This document shows, piece by piece, positions 1 to 13,283 of a stretch of 64,000 nucleotides of DNA (its first letter is position 1; each line of letters starts with the position of its first letter). Source of the DNA: Pisaster brevispinus (lineage: Eukaryota > Echinodermata > Asteroidea > Forcipulatida > Asteriidae); NCBI GenBank assembly GCA_023634235.1, contig JAMKCF010000016.1, positions 9,298,866 to 9,362,865 on the forward strand, given 5' to 3'. The notes beneath the pieces were generated by a model. That model was not told the DNA's origin and did not search any database. It saw nothing but the letters and a program-made list of their open reading frames with translations. Position numbers and translations under genes: made by a program.

Positions 1-248
1 CTGAAAGACTCACAGATGCCATCCCTCATGCAGATTAACCCGCACATCACAGCCGAGGGAGCAGTTACATTGCGGTTGAAGTTTCCACTCGGTGTGTGAA
101 TGCCTCTGGGTCCGGGGCAAGATGGCCGAGTGGGTCCCTCCCCAACGTGAAGGGATCGTCGCCGAAAAGAAGTGCAGTGCCCGTCCGAAGCACTTGCTGT
201 CACGACTATCATCGCTAACATGGCTAGCTCACACAAAATGGCCGTCAT
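1..248 (-). CDS. Copy 0: secreted PAN/apple-domain protein, exon 1, cut by window edge
   Basis: This is the first exon of a fifth-family member read on the minus strand; its 3' part lies before base 1. From the ATG at 246-248 the frame is fully open. It encodes a signal peptide (MTAILCELAMLAM followed by a small-residue stretch), then the same apple-domain start as genes A-C, including the NFNRNVTAPS segment with an N-glycosylation sequon and the C-x3-C-x5-C cluster (MCGLICMRDGIC). No stop or frameshift is visible, so it is probably a real gene. Flanking DNA up to about 700 matches 6001-6700 next to gene A, showing tandem duplication. Splice donor, exon 2 and exon 3 cannot be seen. Confidence 0.7.
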   Translation of the reverse strand, partial: MTAILCELAMLAMIVVTASASDGHCTSFRRRSLHVGEGPTRPSCPGPRGIHTPSGNFNRNVTAPSAVMCGLICMRDGICESF

Positions 249-3200
249 TGTGACCTTGCACCTGTATGCGCAGGTTTAAAAACAATTACTTCATTTAAAT
301 TATCTATGAACATAAATTCATTGTCTTTTTAGTGTATAAATGCCAACTCCCAGTTGTTCAAAGTACAATTTGCGGTCAAATCTTGCTAAGAAAAAAGTTG
401 CTCGGCACAACTGAACAAACTTGGTGTATTAATATTAATCTAGTCTACCATTGGGTCACAATTTCTTAAGATACCAAAGAACGAGGGTAACGCGAGTGCG
501 CAGCGCGGTATTTTTAAACCAAGTTGCCTCTCAAATTTTGCACACGAATAATACTCTTTGAGTGAAAAGCGTTTGGCTAGTGTTTGAATGTACCAACACT
601 AACAAATCCATTCGAGACTCGTACCAATTTTTTTTTAAACGTAGGAGGTTGGGGGGAATTGTGCGTTATTGTTTTTTCTAACTTTGTAAACAATAGTTTA
701 CTCTTTCAATGAATGCCCTTTTTTTTAATGGGTTTGTATTTTACACCCAAATATTTTTCGTCAGTCGAGAGATTAAACTCATCAAAACCGTTTGGTTGAA
801 TATAATGGAAATGACGTATTAAAATTATACAGCCTCAAATAATTTATTCCAGTTAGGAAAAAACAAATCTCATTCATAGAAAATGTGTCAGCTCTTAAAG
901 TTAGGTGACAAAAATTGAGAAACATCGAAGTGGTGGTCACGAACAAGGAGGAGTCTGTTGCAGGACAAAACACAGATGGTTCGAATCCGTTTCTGGTTTT
1001 CTAAACCGTTTCACGGGTTACATATGTCACTGGTATCCTGTTAATTTTTGACTAGCAAATCAACGTTATGCAAACCTTTCTGCTTAAATATCGTGATGAA
1101 AGAGTATCAAATAAGATATTTTGGCACAAATTTAACGTGAGATTTGAGACTTAATATTTTTTCCACTCTCATGATAAGGTTTCTTCTATTGGAAAATGAA
1201 TGCATCGCACAACTGAAATAATTGACCTTATTAGAGCCGTTGTAGTATCTAGAGTAGAGAGGTATCATTAATCGTGCTTAAAGATTTGATAACGGCAAAA
1301 TACACAAATAGCTTCTTACCTTCCGGCAATTAAGTTAATGTTGTCTTTTCTTACGATGGATTGCAAAATTAGAGAAATGTTATTGTGTCCGACATATCAA
1401 CCACTTCTCTCGAAAATCAACTGTCATTACCCGCCGTGACGTTTCTAGACTTGTGGACAAGTCGTTGTTTGTCGCGGTGATAGCGCGCCGACTCTCTCCG
1501 CGAATCTCGCGACACTGGTGATGTTCTCACGAGACTCCTGGCTGGCGAGACTTACTGCTCTTGCGACTACGGCACCATTTGCAGTAGTAGGGAGCCACCA
1601 GACTCGCGCGAGAGCAGTAGTCTCGCGAGAGCAGTTTGTCGAGACTGAATCGCAAAGGTCGCGTGAGAGCTGTTAAGCTATATACGGCGACGACGACTTG
1701 TTCACAAGTCTACGAAGCCCCATGCCATTGTAACGTTTTTTTTTATTGGCCTTCAATCTTTGAGGGGGTGTTTGAATAATAACAACGTAGTTCTACACGG
1801 TTTACAAAGATCTGAAAATAGCTGGTTTTTAATTTGATTTATTAATTTAATTTAATTTAATTTAATATATCTGGGTCTGTCAAGGAGTACATCGATCGAT
1901 GTCGTTTAATATATTGTCTCTAGCGTACGGTGCTTGTACAGGCACACGTAAAAGGGATAAATAGAGGGAAAGAAATTAAACATTATTTATTCCTTATAAT
2001 TATATATTTTTTTTCTAGAATTCTTTTCGAGCGCTTACAACATATTTTCGAGGAGGCAATTATTAACTTAAAGGAACAAATATTGTGTTGATTAAACGAA
2101 AAAATGTGTATAAATTTATATTTATTTGCGGGTTTTGTTTTCCCGTTTTTTTTACTTTAATATTTTGTTTTCATTGAAGTAATTATTACGCGTGCGCACA
2201 ATTTTGAGACGATTTCAATTTAAAATACCGCGCTGCGCTGCGCACTCGCAGCGACCTCTGTTGATGACGCCTTGCGCACCACTATTGAATGTCATCATTT
2301 CTGTCCAACAATTGCGACCCTGATGACCTGTGACGTAGGCAAACACTTTAGTCCAGATCTAGATCCACTTCAATGATGATCAATCGAGTAGTGATGCGGA
2401 TTATCAAATACTTAAAGGGGCACTTTGCCTCCAAATTGCGTAAACGTTTGCTCTTTGGAATTGCTCCTTTTTTCTTGTTAAGTGTTGTTTTTTGTCCATG
2501 CACTAAAACACCTACAGCGTGTATTGTGAGTAGTGATTCAAACATGAATTTACCTCTGTGGTGATAACTAGCGGAACTCGGTCCGCCATTCTGTGGCGTC
2601 GAAAATTTGATCAACAAAATGGCAGACCGCGTTCTGTCATGAATATAAATAAACAACACCCATTTTCAAGGGATATTAATGTGAATCGTTATACTCTACT
2701 TGTAATCGTTCCAACCATGCATGTTGTAGCCGAAAGCGCCCAAATCCGAAGTAAATGTGCACCTATAAAAAGTAGTCAAAGTAGATCGGTATTTTCTTGT
2801 TTTGTAAAACAAACAAGTGATACTTTTTGACTACATTTTTATAACTCATTGATTAGAATAACCTGACAATATTGACTGTATCCATTAGCATTCTCCTTTT
2901 GCACATTTAAATGAACTAACCTATGATGAGTCGATAGATAGATACTGGTTGAAAGATGCACTGTTTTTACCCACGCTCCAAATTGTATCTCAAGTGTTGC
3001 TTTTGCGTGAGCCTAAAAAACCGTAAACGAGGCATTTATGTTATAATGTATGCAGTGACTTAACGAGTGTCGTGAGGCGATTTCCCAAACGTTCAACTTT
3101 AAAACAAATCCAATAATTTATGTAGTATTTATGTGAACAACAACAAATGACAAAAACCTTAGTTGTTAAGGTCTGGAGGTAACAATAGGGGAGTAAAAGT

Positions 3201-4706
3201 CTGACGAGATTTCGTGATGTTACGCGTTGCAACGGGTCATTCTACAATCAGACATAAAAAGTGAACAATAATTGAAATTTAGTTATAACATCTACATAGT
3301 AATAATAAAATTAATGTTAGCTATAATTACTGAAAAGATTTAACTATAGTCATAATTTACATTTTCTTATAGGGTTGTCCCAACACACAAGGTTGTCATC
3401 ACACGCGCTTCCAATCGTATTTTACATTACGTAATAAATTTTTTTGTGGCACTTTCACATTGATATCTTTTAATCTAACTGCGCTGTTTACATGTCCTGG
3501 CAAAACCTGGCTTAATTGAATTGTTAACGAAGTGTTATGATTTGGTTTTATCCACCTTTGACAATAATTGACGCACCTGAATTGTGTATGCAAATGATGC
3601 TGAACGCGTTCATCGTTTGATCATTTTCATGATCACCAATTAGGAATTGTTTTGAGATTTACATGTCAGGTGATGAGGTTTAGTGCTGTGTCTTTCTTGA
3701 TGTGGACCTTATCATTGATATCCCTCAATATTACTGGAGATCGATGGACCTTCTGCACTGACGTCATCACATCGCCATCTTAACGGTGACGAAACATTGG
3801 AAACACGCAGCCACGTGTTCGCGGCGCAAAGGTTGGGCCAGCCGAGGGCGCCCTTCTAGAATTAACGCCACGTGCATAAGGTCGATAGCGTTAGTTTTCC
3901 ACACTCCGTCTTAAGTAGTAGTTTCATCTAATTTAATTCAATTCAACACTGAATTAGATATTATTGATGGCATTTGCTAAGCCATTATTTTTTTTAAAGC
4001 TATAAATAAAAATTCAGTTTTTAATATTGTACACAAAAAAAAATCTGCGCCGTAAAGCCTAATATAACAACCCCTAAAAGCTTGAAGTTGAGTGACTTGG
4101 TGCTGTTAAAAGATATACACAGAAGACACAGATGAGCACACATTCTAATTTTTGCATCCGTGTGGAAACATATTTTGTTCTTTCCTTTGTCCCTGTAGTT
4201 AAGAACCTCCCATAGACTTTGTACACAAAATTCCTTGTGGAGCAACCCAGTCTGTAATATTTCCCTATGGAGACCCTTTGTGTTTCCTTTTCTGTTTTGT
4301 TCTCGGTCTCCATAAGGTAGTGAATATGAAGTCGTGTTTACAAATTACATACAAGCCTCGTGTGTTTGGGGTTGGGTTCCTTGCTGTTCCTCCCTACACT
4401 GGCAAATTTGGTCATATCGAGGCAATTGAAACAGCGTTTAGGCTCCCTGCAATAAGTGTTCATACAAAATATAAAATGAAGCCGAAACATCCACTGTACA
4501 GTATTGATACATCTAAGTTTGTCTTCCCTCGAGTCTACATCCCCGGTTCTGATGGGGTAATGCCTAATCGTTGCCGTTAACCGAGGATCAGCGCCCTCTC
4601 TTGTCACAATAGTCTAAAAAGTTAACCTTTCAATTTTTTTTGAGATAACAGTAACCAGCAGACGAAAACGAACATGAGAGGCGTTGCCGTTTGACTAAAA
4701 ATGTTC
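249..4706. other. Intergenic region between copy 0 and gene A
   Basis: No coding exon recognised. The first 450 bases continue the homology with 6255-6700 next to gene A. Bases about 715-1010 match 9430-9720 in inverted orientation, and about 1090-3960 match 9720-11940 directly, so this is the duplicated 5' flank of the gene unit. Contains a CGCGAGAC-rich cluster (1480-1690). A remnant of the GGCCC-family MITE is at about 1010-1085. Nothing recognisable is seen from 3960 to 4620. Confidence 0.6.
1480..1690. promoter_or_regulatory. CpG-rich cluster with TCTCGCGAGA motif
   Basis: An AT-rich region is interrupted by about 200 bases with many CG dinucleotides and variants of TCTCGCGAGA (exact at 1621-1630, partial matches around 1500, 1535, 1610). 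This palindrome is a known CpG-promoter motif bound by BANP in vertebrates. The cluster is repeated in the duplicated unit at 10105-10590. No gene start is recognised beside it. Confidence 0.35.
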
Positions 4707-6254
4707 TTAAAATGGGTTACAGGGATCGAAGAAATCCCATTGAGTTGCAGATTCGACTCCTCCGAAGGCAACGTACCAGCTGGTGACTTGAGGTGAAGAT
4801 GGATTTTGGTAGCTGTAAGAAGGACCATTCCCCTGTACGTCCACGGTGATGAGACCACCATTAATGGTTATCACGATGACCGGACCGATGAAATTGCCTT
4901 CCATGTTAAATGCTTTCTCCTCCCAGAAATATGTTCCCATTACATCGATGGTTGACATTAAGAATGATATCCCTAAAAAAAAAAACGAACAAAATACCAT
5001 GTCCGAATATTATTGCAAACAAGTTCAAAGTTATACCACATTACGCTGGGGCTACTGGCATCGGAAATAGCTCCATGTCTTTGTAAAAGATACTCAAACT
5101 AACTCACAAACTTTTTTGTTAATATGCCATTACAATGTCAAAAACAAATACGTTCATAGCTGATTAAGGTTTTTTTTATTGAGACTATTATTTTTATCTT
5201 TCCGTAGTGTTAACCTTTTTTTGTATGAGAAAAATGTGAAGTAATAAACTAAGAGACATGTACCTACCGACTTTGTATAGTTCGTTGTCACGAGTATTTG
5301 CCGAGAATCTCAAATCAGGCCAATTAGCAGATGTTTCAGCCTTGAACTCAAGACGAAGAGGCGCTGGTAATGCCAATGGTATCTCCACAAACTGCCCCGG
5401 TGCTGTTGTGCGGGTCCATAATTCACAGGGTGGTGACACAGATGTACTGGATGCTTCAGTAACTAATGTCAAATTAGTGAGAAATGTACAGTTAAGACAT
5501 AGCTAAAGATGACCTACCTCTTTACCAAAAAGGCCTGCTTGGCATAATCGGTTCAGTCACAAAAACATATTCGCCATTCTCCGAACAACGTGTTCTGTTT
5601 GTGTTTTAATAGCAGCAATGAGAAAGTTCCCAAAGAGCAGCCAAACATAATACAAACAACCGTGTTGGTTTTACAGTTCCTTTCAACGAAATAAAGAAGT
5701 AAAACAATCATGTCGAAAAGAATGTTGTAGCCAGAATTGTCTCACGTTATGATTTAATACCAATTACTTTGATCGGAAAGTTTTTCTGTAATTTAACTTG
5801 GAGACTAAGTACTAATTTGTATGAATGTACCGTTCTTGGTTAGAATTTAAAAGTGTGAACGAAATAATAGCAACTTACCCTCTTCGGATTCTTCCTGGAG
5901 TTCTTTGTCGAACAAGACGCATCCTGTGGACCTCAATGTCTTCTTTGTTTCCTGTGGCAATGCGGTATTGAGCTGGCAGAGGTTTTGATCTTGGCAGTAT
6001 CTGAAAGACTCGCAGATGCCATCCCTCATGCAGATTAACCCACACATCAAAGCCGAGGGAGCAGTTACATTGCGGTTGAAGTTTCCACTCGGTGTGTGAA
6101 TGCTTCTGGGTCGAGTGGGTTCCTCCCCAACGTGATGGTATCGTCGCCGGAAAGAAGTGCTGCAGTGCCCGTCCGAAGCACTTGCTGTCACGACGACTAT
6201 CGCTAACATGGCTAGCTCACACACAATGGCCGTCATTGTGAAATTATCCTGCAT
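4707..6254 (-). CDS. Gene A: small secreted protein, apple domain plus FAMeT-like C-terminal domain
   Basis: Three exons: 6254-5879, 5462-5268 and 4972-4707 (stop TAA 4707-4709), 278 aa. Donors (GTAAG, GTAGGT) and acceptors follow GT-AG and both introns are phase 1, so the frame runs through. Exon 1 has a signal peptide and a PAN/apple-like domain with eight-cysteine style spacing (C-x3-C-x5-C-x5-C-x5-C-x~18-C). PAN domains bind proteins or sugars outside cells. Exons 2 and 3 give about 150 residues with a conserved core (PLRLEFKAE, VIVITINGGLITV, SYQNP, VAFGG, final W-D-F-x-D-P-C-N-P-F) that resembles the PF12248 (farnesoic-acid O-methyltransferase-type) beta-sandwich; this fold match is from memory. 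No enzyme site is claimed. An alternative start is the internal MTAIVCELAML, which gives the more typical signal peptide. Confidence 0.78.
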
Positions 6255-8603
6255 CTGTATTTGCGGGTTTAAAAAGAATAAGCAATCTTATCTATTGAAA
6301 TCCCTTGTCTCTACAGTGAATACCCACAAGTACAGTTTGTGATCAAATCTTGCTAAGAAAAAAGTTCTGGAACACAAATTAACAAACGTGGTATATTAAA
6401 ATCTAGTCCACTTTTGGAAGCAGTTTCTAAAGATACAAAAGACCGAGGGTAACGCAAGTGCGCAGCGTTGTATTATTTCAATCAGATTGCCTCTCAAAAT
6501 TTGCACAGACGTAATAATCTTTCAATTAAAAAACGTTTAGCTAGTGTTTGAATGAATTAACACTAACAAATCCATTCGAGACTCGTACCAAGTTGTCGGT
6601 ACGTAGAGGTTAAGGACATTGTGCGTTATTGTTTTTTTCTAACTTAAACCCCCCCCCCAAAAAAAAAATACCCTTTCAATGCATGCTATTTTTTAAGCTT
6701 AGGTATTTTAAAAATGCTTCATCAATTGTACTTGCAAGCCTGACGATTGTATTGAATGCGCCTTTTTTTATATTTTTATTTTATTTAGAGACTTTTTACG
6801 CGTGCGCAAAATTTGGGAGGCAAAGTCATTAAAAAAAATAATAAAACAGGAACTGCGCACTTGCGGCGCCCTCTGTTGCTGACCCCCGCACGCTCTTTGT
6901 CTTCATTTCTGGTGAGTCCGACAAATGCAACCCCGATGACCTGTGACGTAGGCAAACGCTTAGCCAGTTCTTGCACCATTTGATGTTATAGTACACAGAG
7001 CGGTTGCAGTGGTCATTTTGTGTCGAGAAATTTTACATTTTGCAAGCACCAAAAGGCAGTCAGAACTAGTGCCAGTGTAAGGTAAGAGCCTGAAGGAGGT
7101 GCAGGGAGGGCATTTGCCTCAGGAAACATGTGCATTTATGAAACTGAATAAAAATGTTGAAACTCAGTATGCTGTTTGGACGGTTACTTTGTCAAAACCC
7201 TGTCATACTGCAATGTGTTTAATGGTCCAGTCAGACCAAAGACCCTCGACAGCCCGTATTTTGTTTTTATGTCATTTATGTTTTTACAAAAGTACTCATT
7301 AAATTGATAATCGTGTTTTCGTTGCCATTTTTATTTGTTGCTGTTGATTTGTTTTCGTTATTAATTACTAATTCAACTATTTGTCATATTTTTCTGAGGT
7401 TTTTTTGTTCTTCAGTATTTGCACAATTATTTAGTTTTTTTCTCTTAAGGTTACAACCCCAAAAAACGTTGAGAAGGTTGTTATTATTATGTTGGCATTT
7501 TTAGAGAGGTTGAACAGACATAAACGAAACTGAAGAGCGACACCATAAATTCATGGTCTAGAATACTTTATTATAAAATAACACAGCTACATTGCTACGG
7601 AAATGAATTAAACTGCTGGTGTCGATAGTTGTTGACAGCACCACGCCCAAGCTCCGACTGCCCCGAATAATGGCAAGCTGATCTCTGAAGTTGAGAACAG
7701 TCATTGCTTATTACGTAAGAGTCGTTCAAATTGTCAGACTAGCAAACCTGATGAGGCGCAGTAAGAATTTAAGGAATTTAAAAAGCTTCACAATATGCAC
7801 CACAACATTATTATTACTTTTATTATTTGTTCTGCAAAAATATGCAACAATCAAATAGACATACATGAGAGTGAACAGATAATACAATATAGAATAGGAT
7901 AGGTAACAGGATGTCTAGTTTATAAATGTAAATGTACAGACTGATATTAATGAATGGTTGATTTAAAAAGCAACAATTGGAAGTCCAAGTAACATAAACA
8001 AAGCAGCAATTAACGGGCTAACAATTTAAAGGCAACATTAATCGTAGAGACTAGAAAGAAACATCACAAAACAAACATTCATTCTAAGACGGCCAGGATT
8101 AATTAAGGCGAACCTAATCACTATGACTCGATAGCCTATTAATCCAATCTTTAGATGGAACACTTATTAAACAAAAACTAAAAATCCGCAAAAAAAAGAG
8201 GCTAATAAATATTCATATAATATATGTAAGAATAAACATTACATTGACAAGTCAATCAGCCTATATATTCGGAAGGACAAGAACTTGTTGCCATAGAAGC
8301 CACGGTATTGTAAACAGAAAAACCCTAATATAGGTTTCCGATTCATATTTTGTCAGGCTTTGGTTTGAGGCGTCAACTTGGTTTGTTTTCCTGTCTGTGC
8401 TGTCCTAAAGGTAACTCTAAGCAACATACGTCCTTGGTGTCGGTTCTGCCAATTCCAATAAAGTTACAAAAACACAATCGCTAGCTGCGTGTGACGGCTG
8501 TATAAACCCCATAGAACTGTGGCTTACAATAGCTGTTGTTTTGTTTGCACCTCCTGACATAGGAGTCCGTACACGTAAACAAAACACAACATCTTAAAGA
8601 TAA

Positions 8604-8790
8604 GGTTCAATTTCATAGAGTTGCTTAAGGAGTAAGGTTTGCATAACGTTGTTTTGTTGGTCAAAAATAAACAGGATACCAGTCACAGATGTTACCCGTG
8701 AAACGGCACTGTGGCTGGTAAACCTTATTCTGCTAAGCATAAACTGTATTCTGCTCAGCATGTTGTTGTGCTTAGGCAGCTTCATGGAAG
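8604..8790. mobile_element. Decayed GGCCC-family MITE
   Basis: Begins GGTTCAATTTCATAGAG and ends CAGCTTCATGGAAG, with the internal segment ACAGGATACCAGTCACAGA and a GGCTGGTAA motif also seen at 25141-25200 and 42590-42640. Short TIRs are still visible but mismatched. Part of it is found again, inverted, at 1010-1085. Confidence 0.5.
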
Positions 8791-8816
8791 CGAGCTCTGG
8801 TAGTAACGCAATGAGC

Positions 8817-8937
8817 CATTTTCAGATATGGTGGACACAATACTATGACATCATTAGGTTTGGGTAAATTTGTCTGTATACATGTCAACCCAAACCAAAC
8901 AGTGTACTCCTATAGTGTTCATCATATCTCAAAAAGG
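8817..8937. mobile_element. Small palindromic MITE (TGGTGGACAC family)
   Basis: Left end CATTTTCAGATATGGTGGACAC pairs imperfectly with right end GTGTTCATCATATCTCAAAAA; the middle (GGTTTGGGTAAA against CAACCCAAACC) pairs too. A second copy at 54032-54406 carries a nested element, so this one serves as the empty site. Confidence 0.55.
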
Positions 8938-10104
8938 CAAATGTAGCCACGTGCGCAACGCATTGGTTTCTGATTGGCTAGGGGTTGTGGAGTTGGTGTT
9001 TGGTGATTGGCTAGTCGGTTGTTGAGTTGGTGTTTGCTGATTGGTTACAGCATGTCTGGCGTGGACTTATGGTTGTTTCCCAGAAAAAAAACACTTTAAA
9101 AAAATAATATTCCACGTCTGAATTTAGTTTAAATGTCAGAGTCTTTTGCAAGATGTAATTTTATTGCTTTTTCATTTGTATGCTGCGATGACAAATGATA
9201 TAAACATTTTATGAAATAAAATAAAATGAAATAGTTTTACGGCAGATTGTGGTCAGACATGCAGATGCTCGATTGCTGTTGATAAATATGCGATTTATTT
9301 TATTTCATTATTTTGCTCGTTAGCTAGAAAATGCGTTTTTATCTACTAATTTCCTCCACGAATATGAAACAAAGGAGTGCTGGAAATTAAATATTAATTA
9401 ATAGATTAATGCCATCTTGTGACGATTACAAGAATCTTGTGTTTAGAAAACCAGAAACGGATTCGAACCACCAGTGTTTTCTACTGTAACAGATTCCCCC
9501 CTTCTCGTGACCACCATCTCGATGTCTCACTTTCTGTCATCTAACTTTTAAAGCTGACATTTTCTATGAATTGTAATTTGTTTTTTTCCTTACTGGAATA
9601 AAGGGATCACACTTTTAATACATGATTTCCATTATATTCAATCAAAACTCTTTTTGATGAGTTTAATCTTTCGACTGACGAAAAATGTTTGTGTGTAACA
9701 AACAAGACCATATTTTGAAGAAAGAGAATCAAATAGAACTTTATTTTGATGAATTAAAACTTGTAGCTTTCACGTTCGTCAAAATAAGGACTCGTCTGTT
9801 GGAAAAATGAATGCGTCACAAGACTGAATTTTGATATTTATAGAGCTCTGTTATCTGGAGAGATATCAGTCATGCATTGAGATTTGATTTCAACAAAACA
9901 TACAAATGGCCTCTTACCTTTCAGCAATTAAGTAAATGGGTTCTTTTCTTCAGTGGATTGCAAATTTAGAGAACTCGACGTGTTGTGTCCAACAAATCAA
10001 CCACTTCTGTCGAAAACCAACTGTCATCTGACGTCAACTCTGATGTCTTTACCCGCCGTGACGTTTCTAGACTTGTGGACAAGTCATTTGTTGCGGTGAT
10101 AGCG

Positions 10105-10590
10105 CGCAGACTATCTCCGCGAATCTCGCGACACTGGTGATGTTCTCGCGAGACTGCTGGCTGGCGAGACTTCTGGGCCCAATTTCATAGAGCTGCTTAA
10201 CGGCCGATTTTGTGCCTTACTGTGTGATTTCCATTTCATAGCACTGCTAACCGTAAGCACACGAAAAGGCATGCTGTTCTTCCGGTGCTTACTGTATGAA
10301 AATTAATGACGTAACAATACAAATCCATGGTGAGCGTGCAAGATGACTGCCTAGTTTTCTTGCTAACCTGTGAATTACGTTTACGCTTAAGCAAATTTTT
10401 CTGCTATAGTTAGCACGAAAAAATGCTTACCGTTAAGCAGCGCTGTGAAATTGGGCCCTGCTCTTGCGACTACGGCCCCATTTGCAGTAGTGGGGAGCCA
10501 GCAGGTTCGCGCGAGACCAGGAGTCTCGACCAGTAGTTTCGCGAGAGAAGACTTCCGAGGCTGTATCGCAAAGATCGCGTGAGAGATGGT
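10105..10590. promoter_or_regulatory. Second CpG-rich TCTCGCGAGA cluster, interrupted by a MITE
   Basis: Duplicate of 1480-1690: exact TCTCGCGAGA at 10144-10153 and further TTTCGCGAGAG and GATCGCGTGAGAG variants at 10520-10590. The MITE at 10176-10457 splits the cluster in this copy only. Confidence 0.35.
10176..10457. mobile_element. GGCCC-family MITE with 3-bp target duplication
   Basis: Starts GGCCCAATTTCATAGAGCTG and ends with the near-perfect inverse (GCTGTGAAATTGGGCC); the terminal inverted repeats extend over about 28 bases with two mismatches. It is flanked by CTG at 10173-10175 and 10458-10460. The paralogous site at about 1550-1563 (GAGACTTACTGCTCTTGCG) lacks it. A 3-bp duplication suggests a PIF/Harbinger-type mobiliser. 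No ORF inside. Confidence 0.75.
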
Positions 10591-13283
10591 AAGCTATCAC
10601 GGCGAGTTCACAAGTCTACGAAGTCTAGTGCCAAGGTAACTTGTTTCCCCTTGGCCTTAAAGCTTTGAGGGATTGTTTGAATAATAACAACGTAGTTCTA
10701 AACGGTTTACAAAGATCTTGATGAAAATAGCTGGTTTTGAATCAAATGTATCTGGATCTGTCAAGGAGTATTATTTATTCCTTCAAAATTAATTTATTCT
10801 CTAGAATTCTCATTTTGCGCTTACAAAACATTTTCGAGTGAGCAATTATTAACTAAAAGGAACAAAATGTGCGTTTAATTTTCCTATTAATAATTTGTTA
10901 CTTTAATATTTCGTTTTTATTGAAAAATTTATTAAGCGTGCGCAAAAATTGGAGGCGATTATACTACCGCGCTGCGCACCCGTTGCGTCCTTTGATGACT
11001 CCTTGCGCACCACTAATGAATGTTTTCATTTCTGGTGAGTCCGACAATTGCGACCCCGATGACATGGGACGTAGGTAAATACGTCAGTCCAGATCTACAT
11101 CCACTTCAATGATGACCAATCAAGTAGTGATGGGCCCTCATCGTTTGTCAGATCTAAATGCTTAAAGGGGCACTATGCTTCCAAATTTCGTAAAATAATG
11201 TTAACTATAATTACTGAAAGGATTTAACTACAGCCATAATTTACATTTTCTTAAGAGAGGGTTGCCCCACACACAGGGCTGTCAGCACACGCGCTTCCAA
11301 CCGTATTTATTTATTTATTTATTTTTTTGCACTTTCACATTGATATCTTTTAATCTAACTGTGCTGTTTACATGTCCTGGCAAAACCTGGCTTAATTGAG
11401 TTGTTAACGAAGGGTTATGATTTGGTTTTATCTACCTTTGACAATAATTGACGCATCGATTTTGTACGCAAATGATGCTGAACGCGTCCCTCGTTTGATC
11501 ATTTTCATGATCACCAATTAGGAATTGTTTTGATATTTACATGTCAGGTGATGAGGTTTAGTGCTGTGTCTTTCTTGATGTGAACCTTATCATTGATATC
11601 CATCAATATTATTAGAGATCGATGAACCTTCTGCACTGACGTCATCACATCGCCATCTTAACGGTGACGAAACAATGGAAACACGCAACCACGTGTTCGC
11701 GGCGCACAGGATGGGCCATCCAATGAGCAACCGCCTTTTGACCTCCAGACGTGGGCGCCCTTCTAAAATGACGTCACGTGCATAAGGTCGATAGCGTTAG
11801 TTTTTTGCAGTCCGTCTTAAGTAGTAGTTTCAGCTAATTTAATTCAATTCAACACTGAATTAGATCTTATTCATGGCATTTGCTATGCCATTTTTTTTTT
11901 AAAGCTTTAAATACAAATTCAGTTTTTAATATTGTACATTTCAAAATAATGGTTTGTACATTTAAACAATAAAACGTACGTTCTAATAATATCGAGACAG
12001 CCTTTAGTAATTCGTGACAACGAATCATTTGGTCTGGTTTCTTTCACTCGGTTTTATTACGTCATTGGTCAATGAAACCCTTTTTTACACCATGGAATGC
12101 AACAATAAGCTCAGCGAAAACAATAAGCAATGTAAAGACAACCAGTAAACAATCAGAAAATCGCTTATAGAGTCAATAATTTCACCCGTACTTGCAAAAA
12201 TGATGTCACTTGTTCGTCTCTTTGCTGTGCAGACAGAGTGACGTCAGAGCGGGACTTACTGACCATCGAATCTGAGGCGTTTACATTAAAGTGATGTCAG
12301 AGTGACGTGAGAGCGGGCCTTAAATGTCTAGGATTGATAAGGATAAACTATACTATTCAATTGTTTGTTATTATTTTCATGTGAACGGTTGACAACCTTG
12401 GTAAAGTTAGAAATTAGCACAGTACAAAAATTCTAATGATACAAAATTTGAGAAGGACGTCATTTTGAATTTACACAATGCATTTAACACTATCACGTGA
12501 CACACATCACTACCACTTTCTTATAGCAAACAAATCCAGTAAATTTTGTTGAAAGAGAACAACAACAAAAAGTCACTTAAAAAAAGGGTTAAAATCGTTT
12601 AAGTGTTATAAAAGAGCCCAGTGTACACTCGGCTTTAAAGGGCCTCTGAAATAAAATTAAAAAGTTTCTTAGGAATATATTTTGAGCTACTTCCTAATCC
12701 ACTCATGTGTATGAAAACTAATTGACATTTGAGGGTGATGTCGCAGTGACGTCATTTCAGGGAGCGGTTTGGTTTTAGTAATCTGTTGAAACAAATGAAA
12801 CCGTGAATCCCAATATTTGCTTTTTACAAGATTTTGTGAGAGAAACTTGTGCTTTGGCTTACTGCCATGAACTGTCATACTAACAAATCAAGTTTACAGT
12901 GAAATATCCTAATTACTGTCCACTTTTTGTGCATAGACTAATTTCAACATTGAGATGTCTGCCTGACATGACATCATACTTTTGCTCATGAATATGGTAA
13001 CTTGCATTAGCATAAAATACAAGAACGGCACACAATAAAACCGGCAACACGAACATTTGAAAAAAGGGAGAAAAGGGTTGCGTTTGATTTTTGTTTACAT
13101 TTCATGGACCCTTTCGGAAAAGGGATTCGGATGTTTTAAATCACACAAATATCATTCAAAATTGTGGTGTTTCTCCCCATTTACTTCGTGAGCTAACACG
13201 ATCTGCCATTCTGTGCTGAGTCAAAAATTTGGTTCTACAAAATGGTGACGATCATGAGGTGTTGTCGTTTGTACGAAATCTTC

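Larger units (their letters stand above)
6255..13283. other. Intergenic region between genes A and B
   Basis: No coding exon recognised. Contains a copy of the gene-unit flank (6255-6700; 9430-11940), a decayed GGCCC-family MITE (8604-8790), a small inverted-repeat element (8817-8937), three degenerate copies of a 35-40 base repeat containing ATTGG (8965-9050), an intact MITE (10176-10457) and the second CGCGAGAC cluster (10105-10590). I see nothing in 7000-8600 or 12000-13200 apart from AT-rich sequence. Confidence 0.6.

Noticed and set aside
4278..4580. 100-codon open frame downstream of gene A
   Set aside because: No domain pattern, no splice support, and the opposite strand is equally open; treated as chance.
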